From Nocardia veterana NBRC 100344 (lineage in GTDB: Bacteria > Actinomycetota > Actinomycetes > Mycobacteriales > Mycobacteriaceae), in the NCBI RefSeq assembly GCF_000308855.1, contig NZ_BAGM01000093.1, positions 62,001 to 126,000 of the forward strand: a DNA stretch of 64,000 nt, read 5' to 3'. Positions 50,490-59,619 of this stretch are shown here, piece by piece. Numbering within the stretch: the stretch's first letter is position 1; the number at the start of each line of letters is the position of its first letter. The notes under the pieces were generated by a model that saw nothing but the letters and a program-made list of their open reading frames with translations, did no database searches and was not told the DNA's origin. The translations under genes were made by a program, and so were the position numbers.

Positions 50490-51722
50490 GTGAATCTGGA
50501 CTGGTCGCCCACCGATCTGGCGTTTCGCGACGAGGTGCGGCGCTTCCTGGACGAGAATCTGACCCCGGAACTACGTCGTGCCGGTCGGCTCGCCACCAGC
50601 GTCTACCCGGATCACGAGGCCAGCATGCGGTGGCAGCGCATTCTGCACGGCCGCGGCTGGGCCGCACCCGCCTGGCCGGTCGCCTACGGCGGCTGCGACT
50701 GGAGCATGACCCAGCACTACATCTTCGATCGGGAATCCACCCTGGCCGGCGCCCCCGCGCTGTCGCCGATGGGGATCCGGATGGTCGCCCACGCGATCAT
50801 CGCCTTCGGCACCCAGGAGCAGAAGGACTATTTCCTGCCCCGCATCCTCACCGGCGAGGTGTTCTTCTGCCAGGGCTATTCCGAACCGGAGGCGGGCTCT
50901 GATCTGGCCTCGCTGACCATGGCCGCGATCTCCGACGGCGACGACCTGGTCTGCACCGGATCCAAGATCTGGACCACCCACGCCACCGCGGCGAATTGGA
51001 TCTTCGCCCTGGTCCGGACGTCGAAACGGGAGCGCAAACAGCAGGGCATCACGTTCGTGCTGATCCCGATGGACACCCCCGGCATTCAGATCCGCCCGCT
51101 GGTCATGACCTCCGGGGAACAGGTGCAGAATCAGGTCTTCTTCGATCAGGTGCGGGTGCCGAAATCGAACGTCATCGGTCGCATCGACGAGGGCTGGACC
51201 GTCGCCAAACATCTGCTCAATTTCGAACGCGGTGGTTCGGCCTACGGTCCTGCGCTGCAGGTGCTGGCCGAATCGCTGGCCGAGCACGCGGCCGGCCGGT
51301 CCGGCTTCGCCGGCGGCAGCCTGCTCGACGAACCCGCCTTCGCGGCGAAACTCGCCGATGCGCGCATTCGCGCCGATGTGCTGGAAATCCTCGAATACCG
51401 CACCATGTCGGCGATTTCGCGAGGGAAGGATCCGGGTCCGGCCGCCTCCACCCTCAAGATCCTGGGCACCGAACTGAGCCAGCGGCTCACCGAGCTCGCC
51501 CTCGAGGCGGCGGGTCCGCGCGGCCGCGCCTATCAGCCGCACGCGACCATGCCGGGCGGTCCGGTCGCCGATTTCGTCGCACCCGCCGACGGATATGTCA
51601 GCGGCGAACCGTGGCAGGCCGTGGCGCCGCTGCGGTATTTCAACGACCGCGCGGGCTCGATCTACGCGGGCAGCAACGAGATTCAGCGCAACATCATCGC
51701 CAAGGCAACCCTGGGACTGTGA
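50490..51722 (+). CDS. Acyl-CoA dehydrogenase, first of a pair
   Basis: FAD-dependent acyl-CoA dehydrogenase of 410 residues. Middle-domain motif GYSEPEAGSDLASL and KIWTTHATAANW are present, as is the C-terminal YAGSNEIQRNIIAKATLG. The Glu of the MCAD-type YEGT motif is Ala here, but the FERGGSAYG helix carries a Glu where isovaleryl-CoA dehydrogenase has its base. GTG 50490 has aaggag seven bases upstream and is favoured over 50454. The stop is three bases before the second dehydrogenase ATG, so they are an operon and may form an alpha2beta2 enzyme like FadE28-FadE29. Confidence 0.92.
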   Translation: MNLDWSPTDLAFRDEVRRFLDENLTPELRRAGRLATSVYPDHEASMRWQRILHGRGWAAPAWPVAYGGCDWSMTQHYIFDRESTLAGAPALSPMGIRMVAHAIIAFGTQEQKDYFLPRILTGEVFFCQGYSEPEAGSDLASLTMAAISDGDDLVCTGSKIWTTHATAANWIFALVRTSKRERKQQGITFVLIPMDTPGIQIRPLVMTSGEQVQNQVFFDQVRVPKSNVIGRIDEGWTVAKHLLNFERGGSAYGPALQVLAESLAEHAAGRSGFAGGSLLDEPAFAAKLADARIRADVLEILEYRTMSAISRGKDPGPAASTLKILGTELSQRLTELALEAAGPRGRAYQPHATMPGGPVADFVAPADGYVSGEPWQAVAPLRYFNDRAGSIYAGSNEIQRNIIAKATLGL

Positions 51723-51725
51723 GAG

Positions 51726-52844
51726 ATGGACTTCGAATTCACTACCGAACAGCAACTGCTCCGTGACACGGTCGCCGAATTTCTCACCGCCCGTTACGAC
51801 CTGGAGAAGAGCCGATCCGTAGCCCGGCTCGGCGCCGGGCATCAGCCCGAGATCTGGCGCGGCTTCGCCGAGGAGGTCGGCATCCTGGGCGCGAGCCTGC
51901 CCGAGCGCGTCGGCGGTTTCGACGGCGGGCCGATCGAGACCATGATCATCGCCGAGGCGCTGGGCGCCGCCCTGGTGGTGGAGCCGTACGTCGACACGGC
52001 CGTACTCGGCGCCGGTCTGCTGCGCCGTGCGGGCGGCGACCGGGCCGAGGACCTGTTGCGCGGCATCGTGGCCGGAACGGTGATCACGGCATTCGCCGCG
52101 CTCGAGGCCGAATCCGGGTACAACGCCCACCGAATCGCCACGACCGCACGGCGCGACGGCGCCGAATGGGTCCTCGACGGCGCCAAGATCGCGGTGACGA
52201 GCGCGCCGCTGGCCACGCATCTGCTGGTGTCCGCCCGCACCGCAGCGGGCCTGTCGCTGTTCGTCGTACCGGCCGACAGCGCGGGAGTGACCCAGCACGC
52301 CTACCGCACGATCGACGAGCGCCGCGCCGCCGATATCGTCCTCGACGGCGTGCGGCTCCCGGCCGACGCCCTGCTCGGCGCCGACGGCGCGGCCGGCGAC
52401 TCGATCGACCGGGCCGTCGACGAGGCGATCGCGGCGATCTGCGCCGAGGCCGTCGGCGGCATGCGCCGGGTGCTCGCCGACACCGTCGAATACAGCAAGC
52501 AGCGCAAGCAGTTCGGTGTGCCGATCGGCAGCTTCCAGGTGCTGCAGCACCGGATGGTCGATATGTATCTCGAACTCGAGCAGGCGATCGCCGCCACCTA
52601 CCTGGTGACATTGAAGCTCGACGCCGACGCCCCGGTGCGGGCCCGGGCCGCCGCGGCGGCCAAGGCTACCGTCGCTCGGGCGGCCGCATTCATCGGCCAG
52701 CACGCGGTCCAGCTCCACGGCGCGATGGGGATGACCGAAGAGCTCGCGATCGGGCATTTCTTCAAGCGGCTCACCGCGATTCGCTACGAGTGGGGTTCGG
52801 CCGATCAGCACATCGCCCGCTATGCCGCACTGACACGGGCCTGA
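51726..52844 (+). CDS. Acyl-CoA dehydrogenase, second of a pair
   Basis: Acyl-CoA dehydrogenase-family protein of 372 residues, shorter and more divergent than its partner. N-terminal FEFTTEQQLLRDTVAEFL and C-terminal FGVPIGSFQVLQHRMVDMYLELE, QLHGAMGMTEELAIGHFFKRL are typical. Actinobacterial steroid and branched-acid pathways use such unequal ACAD pairs, where one subunit is catalytic and the other structural; that reading is inference. A large hairpin follows at 52899. Confidence 0.9.
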   Translation: MDFEFTTEQQLLRDTVAEFLTARYDLEKSRSVARLGAGHQPEIWRGFAEEVGILGASLPERVGGFDGGPIETMIIAEALGAALVVEPYVDTAVLGAGLLRRAGGDRAEDLLRGIVAGTVITAFAALEAESGYNAHRIATTARRDGAEWVLDGAKIAVTSAPLATHLLVSARTAAGLSLFVVPADSAGVTQHAYRTIDERRAADIVLDGVRLPADALLGADGAAGDSIDRAVDEAIAAICAEAVGGMRRVLADTVEYSKQRKQFGVPIGSFQVLQHRMVDMYLELEQAIAATYLVTLKLDADAPVRARAAAAAKATVARAAAFIGQHAVQLHGAMGMTEELAIGHFFKRLTAIRYEWGSADQHIARYAALTRA

Positions 52845-52898
52845 CCCGGCCACAGCGACCGGGGCGCGGGTCCCATACCGCCCGGCGGCCCCGGACAT

Positions 52899-52937
52899 GT
52901 TTTCGGCCGGAATCCGGATCGGATTCCGGCCGAAAAC
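52899..52937. terminator. Perfect 18-base-pair hairpin between convergent acyl-CoA dehydrogenase and ectD
   Basis: GTTTTCGGCCGGAATCCG and its exact complement flank a 3-base loop. It lies 54 bases after the dehydrogenase stop and 130 bases beyond the ectD stop. The A/T runs are inside the stem base, and no U-tract follows on either strand, so it is not a textbook intrinsic terminator but could act on both strands. Confidence 0.6.
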
Positions 52938-53067
52938 GCGCCGGGGAAACCGGGCTCGCCCCGCCACCGTCGGAAGCGAACCCTTTGGTCATCGGCCCCG
53001 ACGGGTTCGGGTCACCCCGCCCGCACCCGCGCCGCCGCCCGGCGGCGAATCGGGTTGTGCGGCGTAC

Positions 53068-53949
53068 TCAACGCACGGGGGTGAAATCGCGCGCGGCGAT
53101 ATACGTCGGCCGCGCACGCGAGGCCGAGTACGGGTCCTCGAGCGTGTTCTCCACGCTGTTGAACACCAGGAACACGTTCGAGCGCGGGAACGGGGTGATG
53201 TTGTTCGCCGACCCGTGCATGATGTTGGAGTCGAACAGCAGCGCCGAACCGCGGGCGCCGGTGAACTGTGCGATGCCGTACTTGTCGGCCAGCTCGGCCA
53301 GATCCTCCTGCGCCGGCACACCGATCTGCTGCTCGCGCAACGATTCCCGGTAGTGCTCCTCCGGCGTCTCACCCTGACACGGCATGAACAGCCGATGCGA
53401 ACCGGGCAACAGCATGAGACTGCCGTTGAACGGATAGTTGTCGGTCAGCGCGATCGACAGACTCACCGCCCGCGGCGACGGCATGCCGTCCTCGGCGTGC
53501 CAGGTCTCGAAATCCGAGTGCCAGTAGAAACCGGCGCCCTCGAATCCGGGCATGTAGTTGACCCGGCTCTGATGGATGTAGACATCGGAACCGAGGACCT
53601 GGCGGGCCAGACCCACGACTCGCTCGTCGCGCACCAACTCCGCCACCAGCGCGCTGATCTTGTGCACCTCGAAGATCGAACGAACGCTGTTCGACTTCTT
53701 CTCGATGATCACCCGCTCGTCGGCACGCAGGATCGGATCCGCGGCCAGCCGATCGATTTCGGCGGCGATATCGGCCACCTCCATCGGGCTCAGCAATTCA
53801 TCGATGACCGCGTATCCATCGGCATCGAAGTTCTTCAGCTCCGGTGACGTGACCGTGCCCCACACGGTGGGGTCGGTGCGCTCCACCGGCGGTACCGCTA
53901 CCGCCGTTCGGGTCCGATAGCGATCGATTCGACTGTCCGCCAACGTCAT
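53068..53949 (-). CDS. ectD: Ectoine hydroxylase
   Basis: Fe(II)/2-oxoglutarate dioxygenase that converts ectoine to 5-hydroxyectoine, a compatible solute that also protects against heat and desiccation. The 293-residue protein carries the EctD signature FYWHSDFETWHAEDGMP with iron ligands His144 and Asp146, and His245 in NIMHGSANN. ATG 53949 lies 27 bases after the ectC stop, so ectD ends the ectABCD operon. A large hairpin lies beyond its stop. Confidence 0.97.
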   Translation of the reverse strand: MTLADSRIDRYRTRTAVAVPPVERTDPTVWGTVTSPELKNFDADGYAVIDELLSPMEVADIAAEIDRLAADPILRADERVIIEKKSNSVRSIFEVHKISALVAELVRDERVVGLARQVLGSDVYIHQSRVNYMPGFEGAGFYWHSDFETWHAEDGMPSPRAVSLSIALTDNYPFNGSLMLLPGSHRLFMPCQGETPEEHYRESLREQQIGVPAQEDLAELADKYGIAQFTGARGSALLFDSNIMHGSANNITPFPRSNVFLVFNSVENTLEDPYSASRARPTYIAARDFTPVR

Positions 53950-53976
53950 CGCGGTGTCGTCCTCCTAACTACCTCA

Positions 53977-54369
53977 CTACTCGCCGGCTGCCACCAACGG
54001 ATAGACGCCGTTCTCGTCGTGTACCTCTTTGCCCGTGACCGGCGGATTGAAGACGCACAGCATCCGCATCAGCGTCCGGGTTTCGATCCGGTGCCGCTCG
54101 TGCCCGTTGAGCAGGTACATCGTGCCGGGCGCCAAATCGTAGGTGACATTGTTGGTCAGATCGGTGAGTGTGCCCTCACCCTCCACCAGCCACACCGCTT
54201 CGACGTGGTTCTGGTAGTGGAATTCGTGCACGGTATTCGGCTGAATGGTGGTCTCGTGGAAGGAGAATCCCACCCCGTCGCCGCCGAGGATGATCCGCTT
54301 GCTGCGCCAGTTCTCGGCCGCGACATCGCGGTCGGTGCCGGTGATCTCGGCAGTTGTCCGCACGATCAT
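53977..54369 (-). CDS. ectC: L-ectoine synthase
   Basis: Cupin-fold cyclase that closes N-gamma-acetyl-diaminobutyrate to ectoine. The 130-residue protein begins MIVRTTAEITGTDRDVAAENWRSKR and contains the conserved FSFHETTI, HYQNHVEAVWLVEGEG and NGHERHRIE segments with the metal-binding Glu/Tyr/His positions. The ATG is one base after the ectB stop, with GGAGG at the end of ectB as SD. Confidence 0.97.
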   Translation of the reverse strand: MIVRTTAEITGTDRDVAAENWRSKRIILGGDGVGFSFHETTIQPNTVHEFHYQNHVEAVWLVEGEGTLTDLTNNVTYDLAPGTMYLLNGHERHRIETRTLMRMLCVFNPPVTGKEVHDENGVYPLVAAGE

Positions 54370-54370
54370 G

Positions 54371-55636
54371 TCAGTTGCCTCCTCGCGCCATGTCGACCGC
54401 CCGATCCAGGATGCCCAGACCGTGCTCGAGTTCGTCGTCGGTGATGGTCAACGGCGGAAGCAGCTTCACCACCTGGTCCTCGGCGCCGGAGGTCTCCACC
54501 AGCAGCCCCTCCTCGAACGCGATGCTGGACACCTTGCCCGCCTCGGACGGGTCGTCGAACACCAGGCCCTGCACCAGCCCGCGACCGCGGGTCGACACAC
54601 CCTCGAAGTTCTCCGAGAGCGCCTCGAACGACTTTCGGATCTTGTCGCCCTTGGCGAGAGTGGACTGCTCGAGGCGATCGTCGCTCCAGTAGTGCTCCAG
54701 GGCGACCCGTGCGGTCACGAACGCCGGATTGTTACCGCGGAAGGTGCCGTTGTGCTCACCGGGGGTCCACTGGTCGAGCTCGCGCTTCATCAGCACCAGC
54801 GCCAGCGGCATACCGTAGCCGCCGATCGACTTCGACAGCGTGACGATGTCCGGGGTGATGCCCGCGATCTCGAAGGAGAAGAACGGCCCGGTGCGACCGC
54901 AGCCCATCTGAACGTCGTCGACGATGAGCAGGATGCCGCGCGCCGCGCACGCCTCCGACAGCTTCCGCAGCCATTCGGCGCGTGCGACGTTCACGCCGCC
55001 CTCACCCTGCACGGTTTCCACGATCACCGCCGCAGGCTTGTCCACACCGGAGGAATTGTCATCGAGAACACGTTCCATCCACGCCAGGTCGTCGTCGGCG
55101 CCGTCCAGATACCCGTCGTAGGGCATCGGAGTCGCGTAGGTCAACGGTACCCCGGCGCCCGCGCGCTTGGTCGCGTTACCGGTCACCGACAGTGCGCCGA
55201 GGGTCATGCCGTGGAAGGCGTTGGTGAAATTCAGAATCTGGGTGCGGCCGGTCACCTTGCGGGCCAGTTTCAACGCGGATTCGACCGCGTTCGCACCGGT
55301 AGGACCGGGAAACTGCACCTTGTAGTCGAGGCCGCGCGGGTCCAGCAGGACATTGTTGATCGTCTCGAGCAATTCACGCTTCGCGACGGTCGACATATCC
55401 AGTCCATGGGTAATTCCGTCGCGGGCGATGTAATCGATCAGCGCCTCTTTCAGAACGGGATTGTTATGCCCGTAATTGAGCGCTCCGGCGCCCGCGAAGA
55501 AATCGAGGTAATCACGTCCGCTACCGTCGCGCAGCCAGGCTCCGGAAGCGGTGTCGAAGAGCGTCGGCCACGAACGGCAATAGCCGCGCACATTCGACTC
55601 GAGCGATTCGAAAACGGTCATCTCAGCGGTGGTCAT
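54371..55636 (-). CDS. ectB: Diaminobutyrate--2-oxoglutarate transaminase
   Basis: PLP enzyme making L-2,4-diaminobutyrate from aspartate semialdehyde, the first ectoine-specific step. The 421-residue class-III aminotransferase has [10 protein letters not shown], the PLP Asp in [14 protein letters not shown] and the Schiff-base Lys269 in [10 protein letters not shown]. Its ATG overlaps the ectA stop (ATGA), so the genes are coupled. No lysC/ask copy accompanies the cluster. Confidence 0.97.
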   Translation of the reverse strand: MTTAEMTVFESLESNVRGYCRSWPTLFDTASGAWLRDGSGRDYLDFFAGAGALNYGHNNPVLKEALIDYIARDGITHGLDMSTVAKRELLETINNVLLDPRGLDYKVQFPGPTGANAVESALKLARKVTGRTQILNFTNAFHGMTLGALSVTGNATKRAGAGVPLTYATPMPYDGYLDGADDDLAWMERVLDDNSSGVDKPAAVIVETVQGEGGVNVARAEWLRKLSEACAARGILLIVDDVQMGCGRTGPFFSFEIAGITPDIVTLSKSIGGYGMPLALVLMKRELDQWTPGEHNGTFRGNNPAFVTARVALEHYWSDDRLEQSTLAKGDKIRKSFEALSENFEGVSTRGRGLVQGLVFDDPSEAGKVSSIAFEEGLLVETSGAEDQVVKLLPPLTITDDELEHGLGILDRAVDMARGGN

Positions 55637-56217
55637 CGATGATCCTTCCTATCGTTTGCACCACCCTGCAGTGGTGCGATCCGGTACAGGTCCTCGGATT
55701 CGTGCCCGTCCGGAAAATCTCGTGGCTCGAACAACGTCTGGCGGGTCATTTCCGCGCCGCGGCGGCGAGCCAGCGAGGCGAACATCGCCAGTGACGCTTC
55801 GTTGTCCGGCGAAACAGTGGTCTCCAGCGTCGAAACACCCTGGGCGGCAACCTTTTCCACCAGTCGATCCAGCATCGCCACACCCACGCCGCGGCCGCGG
55901 AAGGCGTGGTCGACGGCGACCTGCCAGATGAACAGCGTGCCCGGCGACTGCGGGCGCAGATAACCGGTGACGAACCCCGCGATATCCGAGTCGATTTCGG
56001 CCACGACGGAGGTCGATCGGAAGTCACGGCACCACAGCAGATAGGCGTAGCTCGAATTGGCGTCCAACACCTGGGAATCGACGGCGATCCGCCACATCCG
56101 CGCTCCGTCACCGACCCGCGGCGCACGAATCAGCGCAGGGGAGGAAGTGTTGCGACGGCCATCGGCGTCATCGGTATCGGGAGAACTGAAAGGCATACTC
56201 CGCGTTCGGGTCTGCAT
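55633..56217 (-). CDS. ectA: L-2,4-diaminobutyrate acetyltransferase
   Basis: GNAT acetyltransferase that makes N-gamma-acetyl-diaminobutyrate. The 194-residue protein has [56 protein letters not shown] (acetyl-CoA loop) and [14 protein letters not shown], all EctA-type. ATG 56217 has an aagagg SD; ATG 56196 is a later alternative. Only 49 bases separate it from the histidine kinase stop upstream, leaving little room for a private promoter unless it lies in the kinase gene. Confidence 0.96.
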   Translation of the reverse strand: MQTRTRSMPFSSPDTDDADGRRNTSSPALIRAPRVGDGARMWRIAVDSQVLDANSSYAYLLWCRDFRSTSVVAEIDSDIAGFVTGYLRPQSPGTLFIWQVAVDHAFRGRGVGVAMLDRLVEKVAAQGVSTLETTVSPDNEASLAMFASLARRRGAEMTRQTLFEPRDFPDGHESEDLYRIAPLQGGANDRKDHR

Positions 56218-56266
56218 CACCTCTTCAGAATTGCCCGCGAACGTTGAGGCTTATCGTGCGACTACT

Positions 56267-57304
56267 TTACGGTTGTGTTACAGAAGTATGATCGGTGAAT
56301 TTCGTCACGGTGGGCAACCACACGATGAATCGGGCACCGCCGCCGGGGCGGTCGTCACATTTCACGCGGCCACCGTGCGCGGCCACGGTTTCGGCCACCA
56401 ATGCCAATCCGATTCCGGTGCCGGAACGTTTCCCACGCCGCACCGTCACGAATCTTTCGAAGATGCGCTGGCGGTCCTGCGGAGCCACTCCCGGACCGCA
56501 ATCGTCGACCGTGATCACCATTTCGTCACCAGCGCGATCGACCCCGACCGCGACCACCCCGCCGCCGTGCCGCTGCGCATTCTCGAGCAGGTTGACGATC
56601 GCACGTTCGAGTTCCAGCTTGCGGCCGGTCACGATTCCGTCGTCGGAGACGGTCAGCAGATCCGGTGGATAGCGCATCTCCGCGAGTGTGTGGGTGAGCA
56701 GTTCGCGCACCGACAGCGGTTCGGCATCGGCGCCGTGCATCCGCGCCTCGGCCCGGGCCAGCGCCAGCAGATCGTCGAGCAACCTGCGCAGATGATCGAG
56801 TTCGGCGCGTACCAACTCCAATGCCCGCCGCGCTCGTTCCGGCAGCTGATCCTCGTAGCGCGACATCACCCCGACGCTGGTGGTCAGGGTGGTGAGCGGG
56901 GTCCGCAATTCGTGACTCACATCACCGACCAACCGGCGCTCGCGATCGATGCGGTTCTGCAGCGAATCGACCATGGTGTTGAAGGCGTCCACGGTCGGGG
57001 CCAGATCCGGATCGTCGGTATCGGGCAGCCGGGTGCCCAGTTCCCCCGAGGCGATCTTGGCGGCGGTGCCGGTGACCTGCCGCAATGGTTCCAGCAACCG
57101 ATGCGACAACCACACTCCGAAGATCGCGCCGATCACGGTGCCGCCGAGCCCGCAGGCCACCGCGGTCCGCCACACGCCGTCCCCGATCCTCGCGATCAGC
57201 ACGGCCAACAGTGCGGACACCAAACCGGTGACGGTGAACGCGACGATCACCCGGCCGCGCAGCACCTGGCGGCGCGGCAGGCGCGGGAATCTAGCGCTGC
57301 ACAT
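56267..57304 (-). CDS. Sensor histidine kinase upstream of ectABCD
   Basis: Membrane kinase of 345 residues. Two close helices (about 17-39 and 46-65) with almost no extracellular loop precede a HAMP domain (66-118), the DHp helix with phospho-His131 in VSHELRTPL and an ATPase domain with NLLENAQRHGGG, DDCGPGV and GTGIGLALV. The tiny outside loop suggests sensing of membrane state or turgor rather than a soluble ligand. ATG 57304 overlaps the response-regulator stop by 14 bases, so the pair is translationally coupled. It is followed 49 bases later by ectA. Confidence 0.92.
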   Translation of the reverse strand: MCSARFPRLPRRQVLRGRVIVAFTVTGLVSALLAVLIARIGDGVWRTAVACGLGGTVIGAIFGVWLSHRLLEPLRQVTGTAAKIASGELGTRLPDTDDPDLAPTVDAFNTMVDSLQNRIDRERRLVGDVSHELRTPLTTLTTSVGVMSRYEDQLPERARRALELVRAELDHLRRLLDDLLALARAEARMHGADAEPLSVRELLTHTLAEMRYPPDLLTVSDDGIVTGRKLELERAIVNLLENAQRHGGGVVAVGVDRAGDEMVITVDDCGPGVAPQDRQRIFERFVTVRRGKRSGTGIGLALVAETVAAHGGRVKCDDRPGGGARFIVWLPTVTKFTDHTSVTQP

Positions 57305-58001
57305 CGAGGCGGTAGCCGAGCCCGCGCACGGTTACCACGATCGCCGGTTCCGACGGATCGCGCTCGATCTTGGTCCGCAACCGCCGCACGTGCACGTCCA
57401 CGATGCGCTCGTCGCCGAAAAAGCCACGGTCCCAGACCCGTTCGAGCAGAACGCTACGCGAGAGCACTCGCCCGGGCGTCTCCGCCAGTTCACACAGCAA
57501 GCGGAATTCGGTCAACGTCAGATGCAGTTCCTCGTCGCCGCGGCGAACGGTCCCGCTGTCGGCCGAAAGCACCAGCGGCGCTTCGGGATAGGCGTCCAGC
57601 ACGACCTCCTTCGGGGCCGGCGGCTCCACGGCCTGCTGGGCACGGCGGCGCAGCGCCCGCATCCGTGCGGTGATCTCCTTGATCTCGAACGGCTTGGTCA
57701 CGAAGTCGTCGGCGCCGGCCTCCAGCGCGGCCACCACATCGTGAGTGTCGTCACGCGCGCTGACGACGATGATCGGCACGTCGTGATCGCGACGGATCTC
57801 ACGGATACAGGTGAACCCGTCCATCTCGCCGAGCATCAGATCGACGATCATCACATCCGGTGCGCCGTTGTCGCGGAGATGTTCGAGCGCGTCCTCGGCC
57901 TCCTCGGCCTCGGCGACGTCGTAGCCCTCATCCTCCATGGCCAGCCGCAGCGCGCTACGGACCCGGTCGTCGTCCTCTACGATCATCAAATTCGCACTCA
58001 T
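57291..58001 (-). CDS. OmpR-family response regulator
   Basis: Regulator of 236 residues: receiver domain with acidic pocket VEDDD, phospho-acceptor Asp54 in IVDLMLGEMDG and Lys in VTKPF, then a winged-helix domain (LTEFRLLCELAETPGRVLSRSVLLERVW, VDVHVRRLRTKIE, VRGLGYRLDV). The kinase gene overlaps its end. ATG 58001 is used; the GTG immediately before it is a one-codon alternative. Target genes are not known from sequence, but the downstream ectoine operon is the obvious candidate. Confidence 0.94.
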   Translation of the reverse strand: MSANLMIVEDDDRVRSALRLAMEDEGYDVAEAEEAEDALEHLRDNGAPDVMIVDLMLGEMDGFTCIREIRRDHDVPIIVVSARDDTHDVVAALEAGADDFVTKPFEIKEITARMRALRRRAQQAVEPPAPKEVVLDAYPEAPLVLSADSGTVRRGDEELHLTLTEFRLLCELAETPGRVLSRSVLLERVWDRGFFGDERIVDVHVRRLRTKIERDPSEPAIVVTVRGLGYRLDVQR

Positions 58002-58356
58002 CACTACACCTCGTCCAGCTGCGCGTCATCGGACGGCGAATTCCCGGCCTGCCCGTTCGTCGCAGGTGCGAGCGGCCGCGCAGCCTCTGGTCTCACACCG
58101 TCTTCTCATAACCACATCCCTGACCGGCACCGGCGGCGAATCACGCGGCGCCGGACATGCCGGCTGATCGGTCCCTGAGCGCCCTGCGGGCACACAACAG
58201 TAACTGGAGTACCCGGCGCGCCCATGCGTAAACACGGGGCAACACGACCGAGGTGCAAGCACCTCGAAAAGCCCCGTAAACTACGTACCGAGACAGTAAG
58301 GCGATTGGTGCGCTGCGGGGGACTTGCCCAAGCGCACGGCTAACGCAGGAGACACC
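58002..58356. other. Divergent gap between the response regulator and L,D-transpeptidase
   Basis: 355 bases with no gene. It should carry promoters for both sides. The last 100 bases before the transpeptidase ATG contain several small inverted repeats that could form a leader hairpin, but no known riboswitch consensus could be matched. Confidence 0.4.
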
Positions 58357-59586
58357 ATGTCCACTCGCCGCTGCCGATTCAGTGTCGCACTGGGAACTGC
58401 CCTGATGACGGTGCTGATGGCTGCGTGCTCGTCCTCCCCGGACCCGTCGTCGGCGACGACGCACGGCACCCCGGGCCCCGCCGCACCGGCGATCGCCATG
58501 GTGCCGGCGGCCGGTAGTGCCGACGTCGATCCGCTCGGCACCATCGAGGTGAGCGCCACGGACGGCATCCTCACGGATGTCACGTTGACCAACGAAGAGG
58601 GAAAACAGGTCGACGGCACGCTCAATCCGGACCGGACGGCGTGGAAACCGAGGGTTCCGCTCGGCTACGGCCACACCTACACGATGAGCGCGAAGGGCAT
58701 CACCGTCACCGGTCCCAGCGGGCCGATGACGTCCACGTTCACCACGCTGACCCCGAGCAACCAGGTCAAGGCGTATCTGACCACCACCGGCGGCCAGCCC
58801 CTGGCCGAAGGGGGAACCTACGGCGTCGGCACGGTGATCGTCGCCCACTTCGACGAGGCGGTCGGCGACCGCGCGGCGGCCGAGAAGCGGCTGTCGGTCA
58901 CCACGGATCCGCAGGTCCAGGGCTCGTGGTTCTGGTTCGACGACAAGAACGCGCACTGGCGGCCGCAACAGTATTGGAAGCCCGGAACCAAGGTCACGGT
59001 GGCGGCGAACATCTTCGGCGCACAGCTCGGCCCCGGGCTGTTCGGCCAGGAGGATTCCAAGACGAGTTTCGTCATCGGCGACTCGCACGTCTCCATCGCC
59101 GACGACAACACCCACGAAGTGCAGGTGTTCGAGAACGGCAAGCTGGTCCGGACCATGCCCACCTCGATGGGGCGCGGCGGCAGCGAACAGGTCGGTGGCA
59201 AGACGATCTACTTCAACACCCCCGCCGGCATCTACACCGTGATGGGCAAGGGCAATCCGGTGATCATGGATTCCTCCAGCTACGGCCTGCCGGTGAATTC
59301 GCGCCTGGGGTACAAGGAGTCGATCGGCTGGGCCACCCAGATCAGCGGTGACGGCATCTACCTGCACCAACTCGACTCCACGGTCTGGGCGCAGGGTAAT
59401 ACCGACACCTCGCACGGCTGCCTGAACCTGAACCTCGAGAACGCGCGCTGGTTCTACAACTTCTCGATCCCCGGCGACGTGGTCGAGGTCCGCAACACCA
59501 GCGGACCGCCACTGCCCTCGTGGAACAACGGCGACTGGATCGTGCCGTGGGACCAGTGGCTGGCGGGGAGTGCGCTGCACTCCTGA
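58357..59586 (+). CDS. L,D-transpeptidase lipoprotein (LdtMt2-like)
   Basis: Makes 3-3 peptidoglycan crosslinks, resistant to most penicillins but sensitive to carbapenems. The 409-residue protein has a lipoprotein signal (LMAACSS), two Ig-like domains (about 55-255) and a YkuD catalytic domain with the SHGCLNL motif; Cys355 is the nucleophile, nearly the LdtMt2 number, with the upstream His in YLHQLD. A C-terminal Trp-rich tail resembles LdtMt2. ATG 58357 has an AGGAG SD. Divergent from the two-component system. Confidence 0.95.
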   Translation: MSTRRCRFSVALGTALMTVLMAACSSSPDPSSATTHGTPGPAAPAIAMVPAAGSADVDPLGTIEVSATDGILTDVTLTNEEGKQVDGTLNPDRTAWKPRVPLGYGHTYTMSAKGITVTGPSGPMTSTFTTLTPSNQVKAYLTTTGGQPLAEGGTYGVGTVIVAHFDEAVGDRAAAEKRLSVTTDPQVQGSWFWFDDKNAHWRPQQYWKPGTKVTVAANIFGAQLGPGLFGQEDSKTSFVIGDSHVSIADDNTHEVQVFENGKLVRTMPTSMGRGGSEQVGGKTIYFNTPAGIYTVMGKGNPVIMDSSSYGLPVNSRLGYKESIGWATQISGDGIYLHQLDSTVWAQGNTDTSHGCLNLNLENARWFYNFSIPGDVVEVRNTSGPPLPSWNNGDWIVPWDQWLAGSALHS

Positions 59587-59619
59587 TCGCTGCCACCCAC
59601 CGATCCCCCGCCGCACGGG

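Noticed and set aside
56057..57673. Long plus-strand frame opposite the histidine kinase
   Set aside because: Antisense shadow; kinase motifs are complete on the minus strand.
56267..58001. Two-component pair as KdpDE
   Set aside because: The kinase lacks the KdpD N-terminal and USP domains and the pair is separated from kdp by the transpeptidase gene.
58250..58356. Possible c-di-AMP-type riboswitch before the L,D-transpeptidase
   Set aside because: Fragments such as GGGGGAC and GGCTAAC are present, but order, spacing and length do not fit the consensus as I know it. A covariance-model search would settle it.
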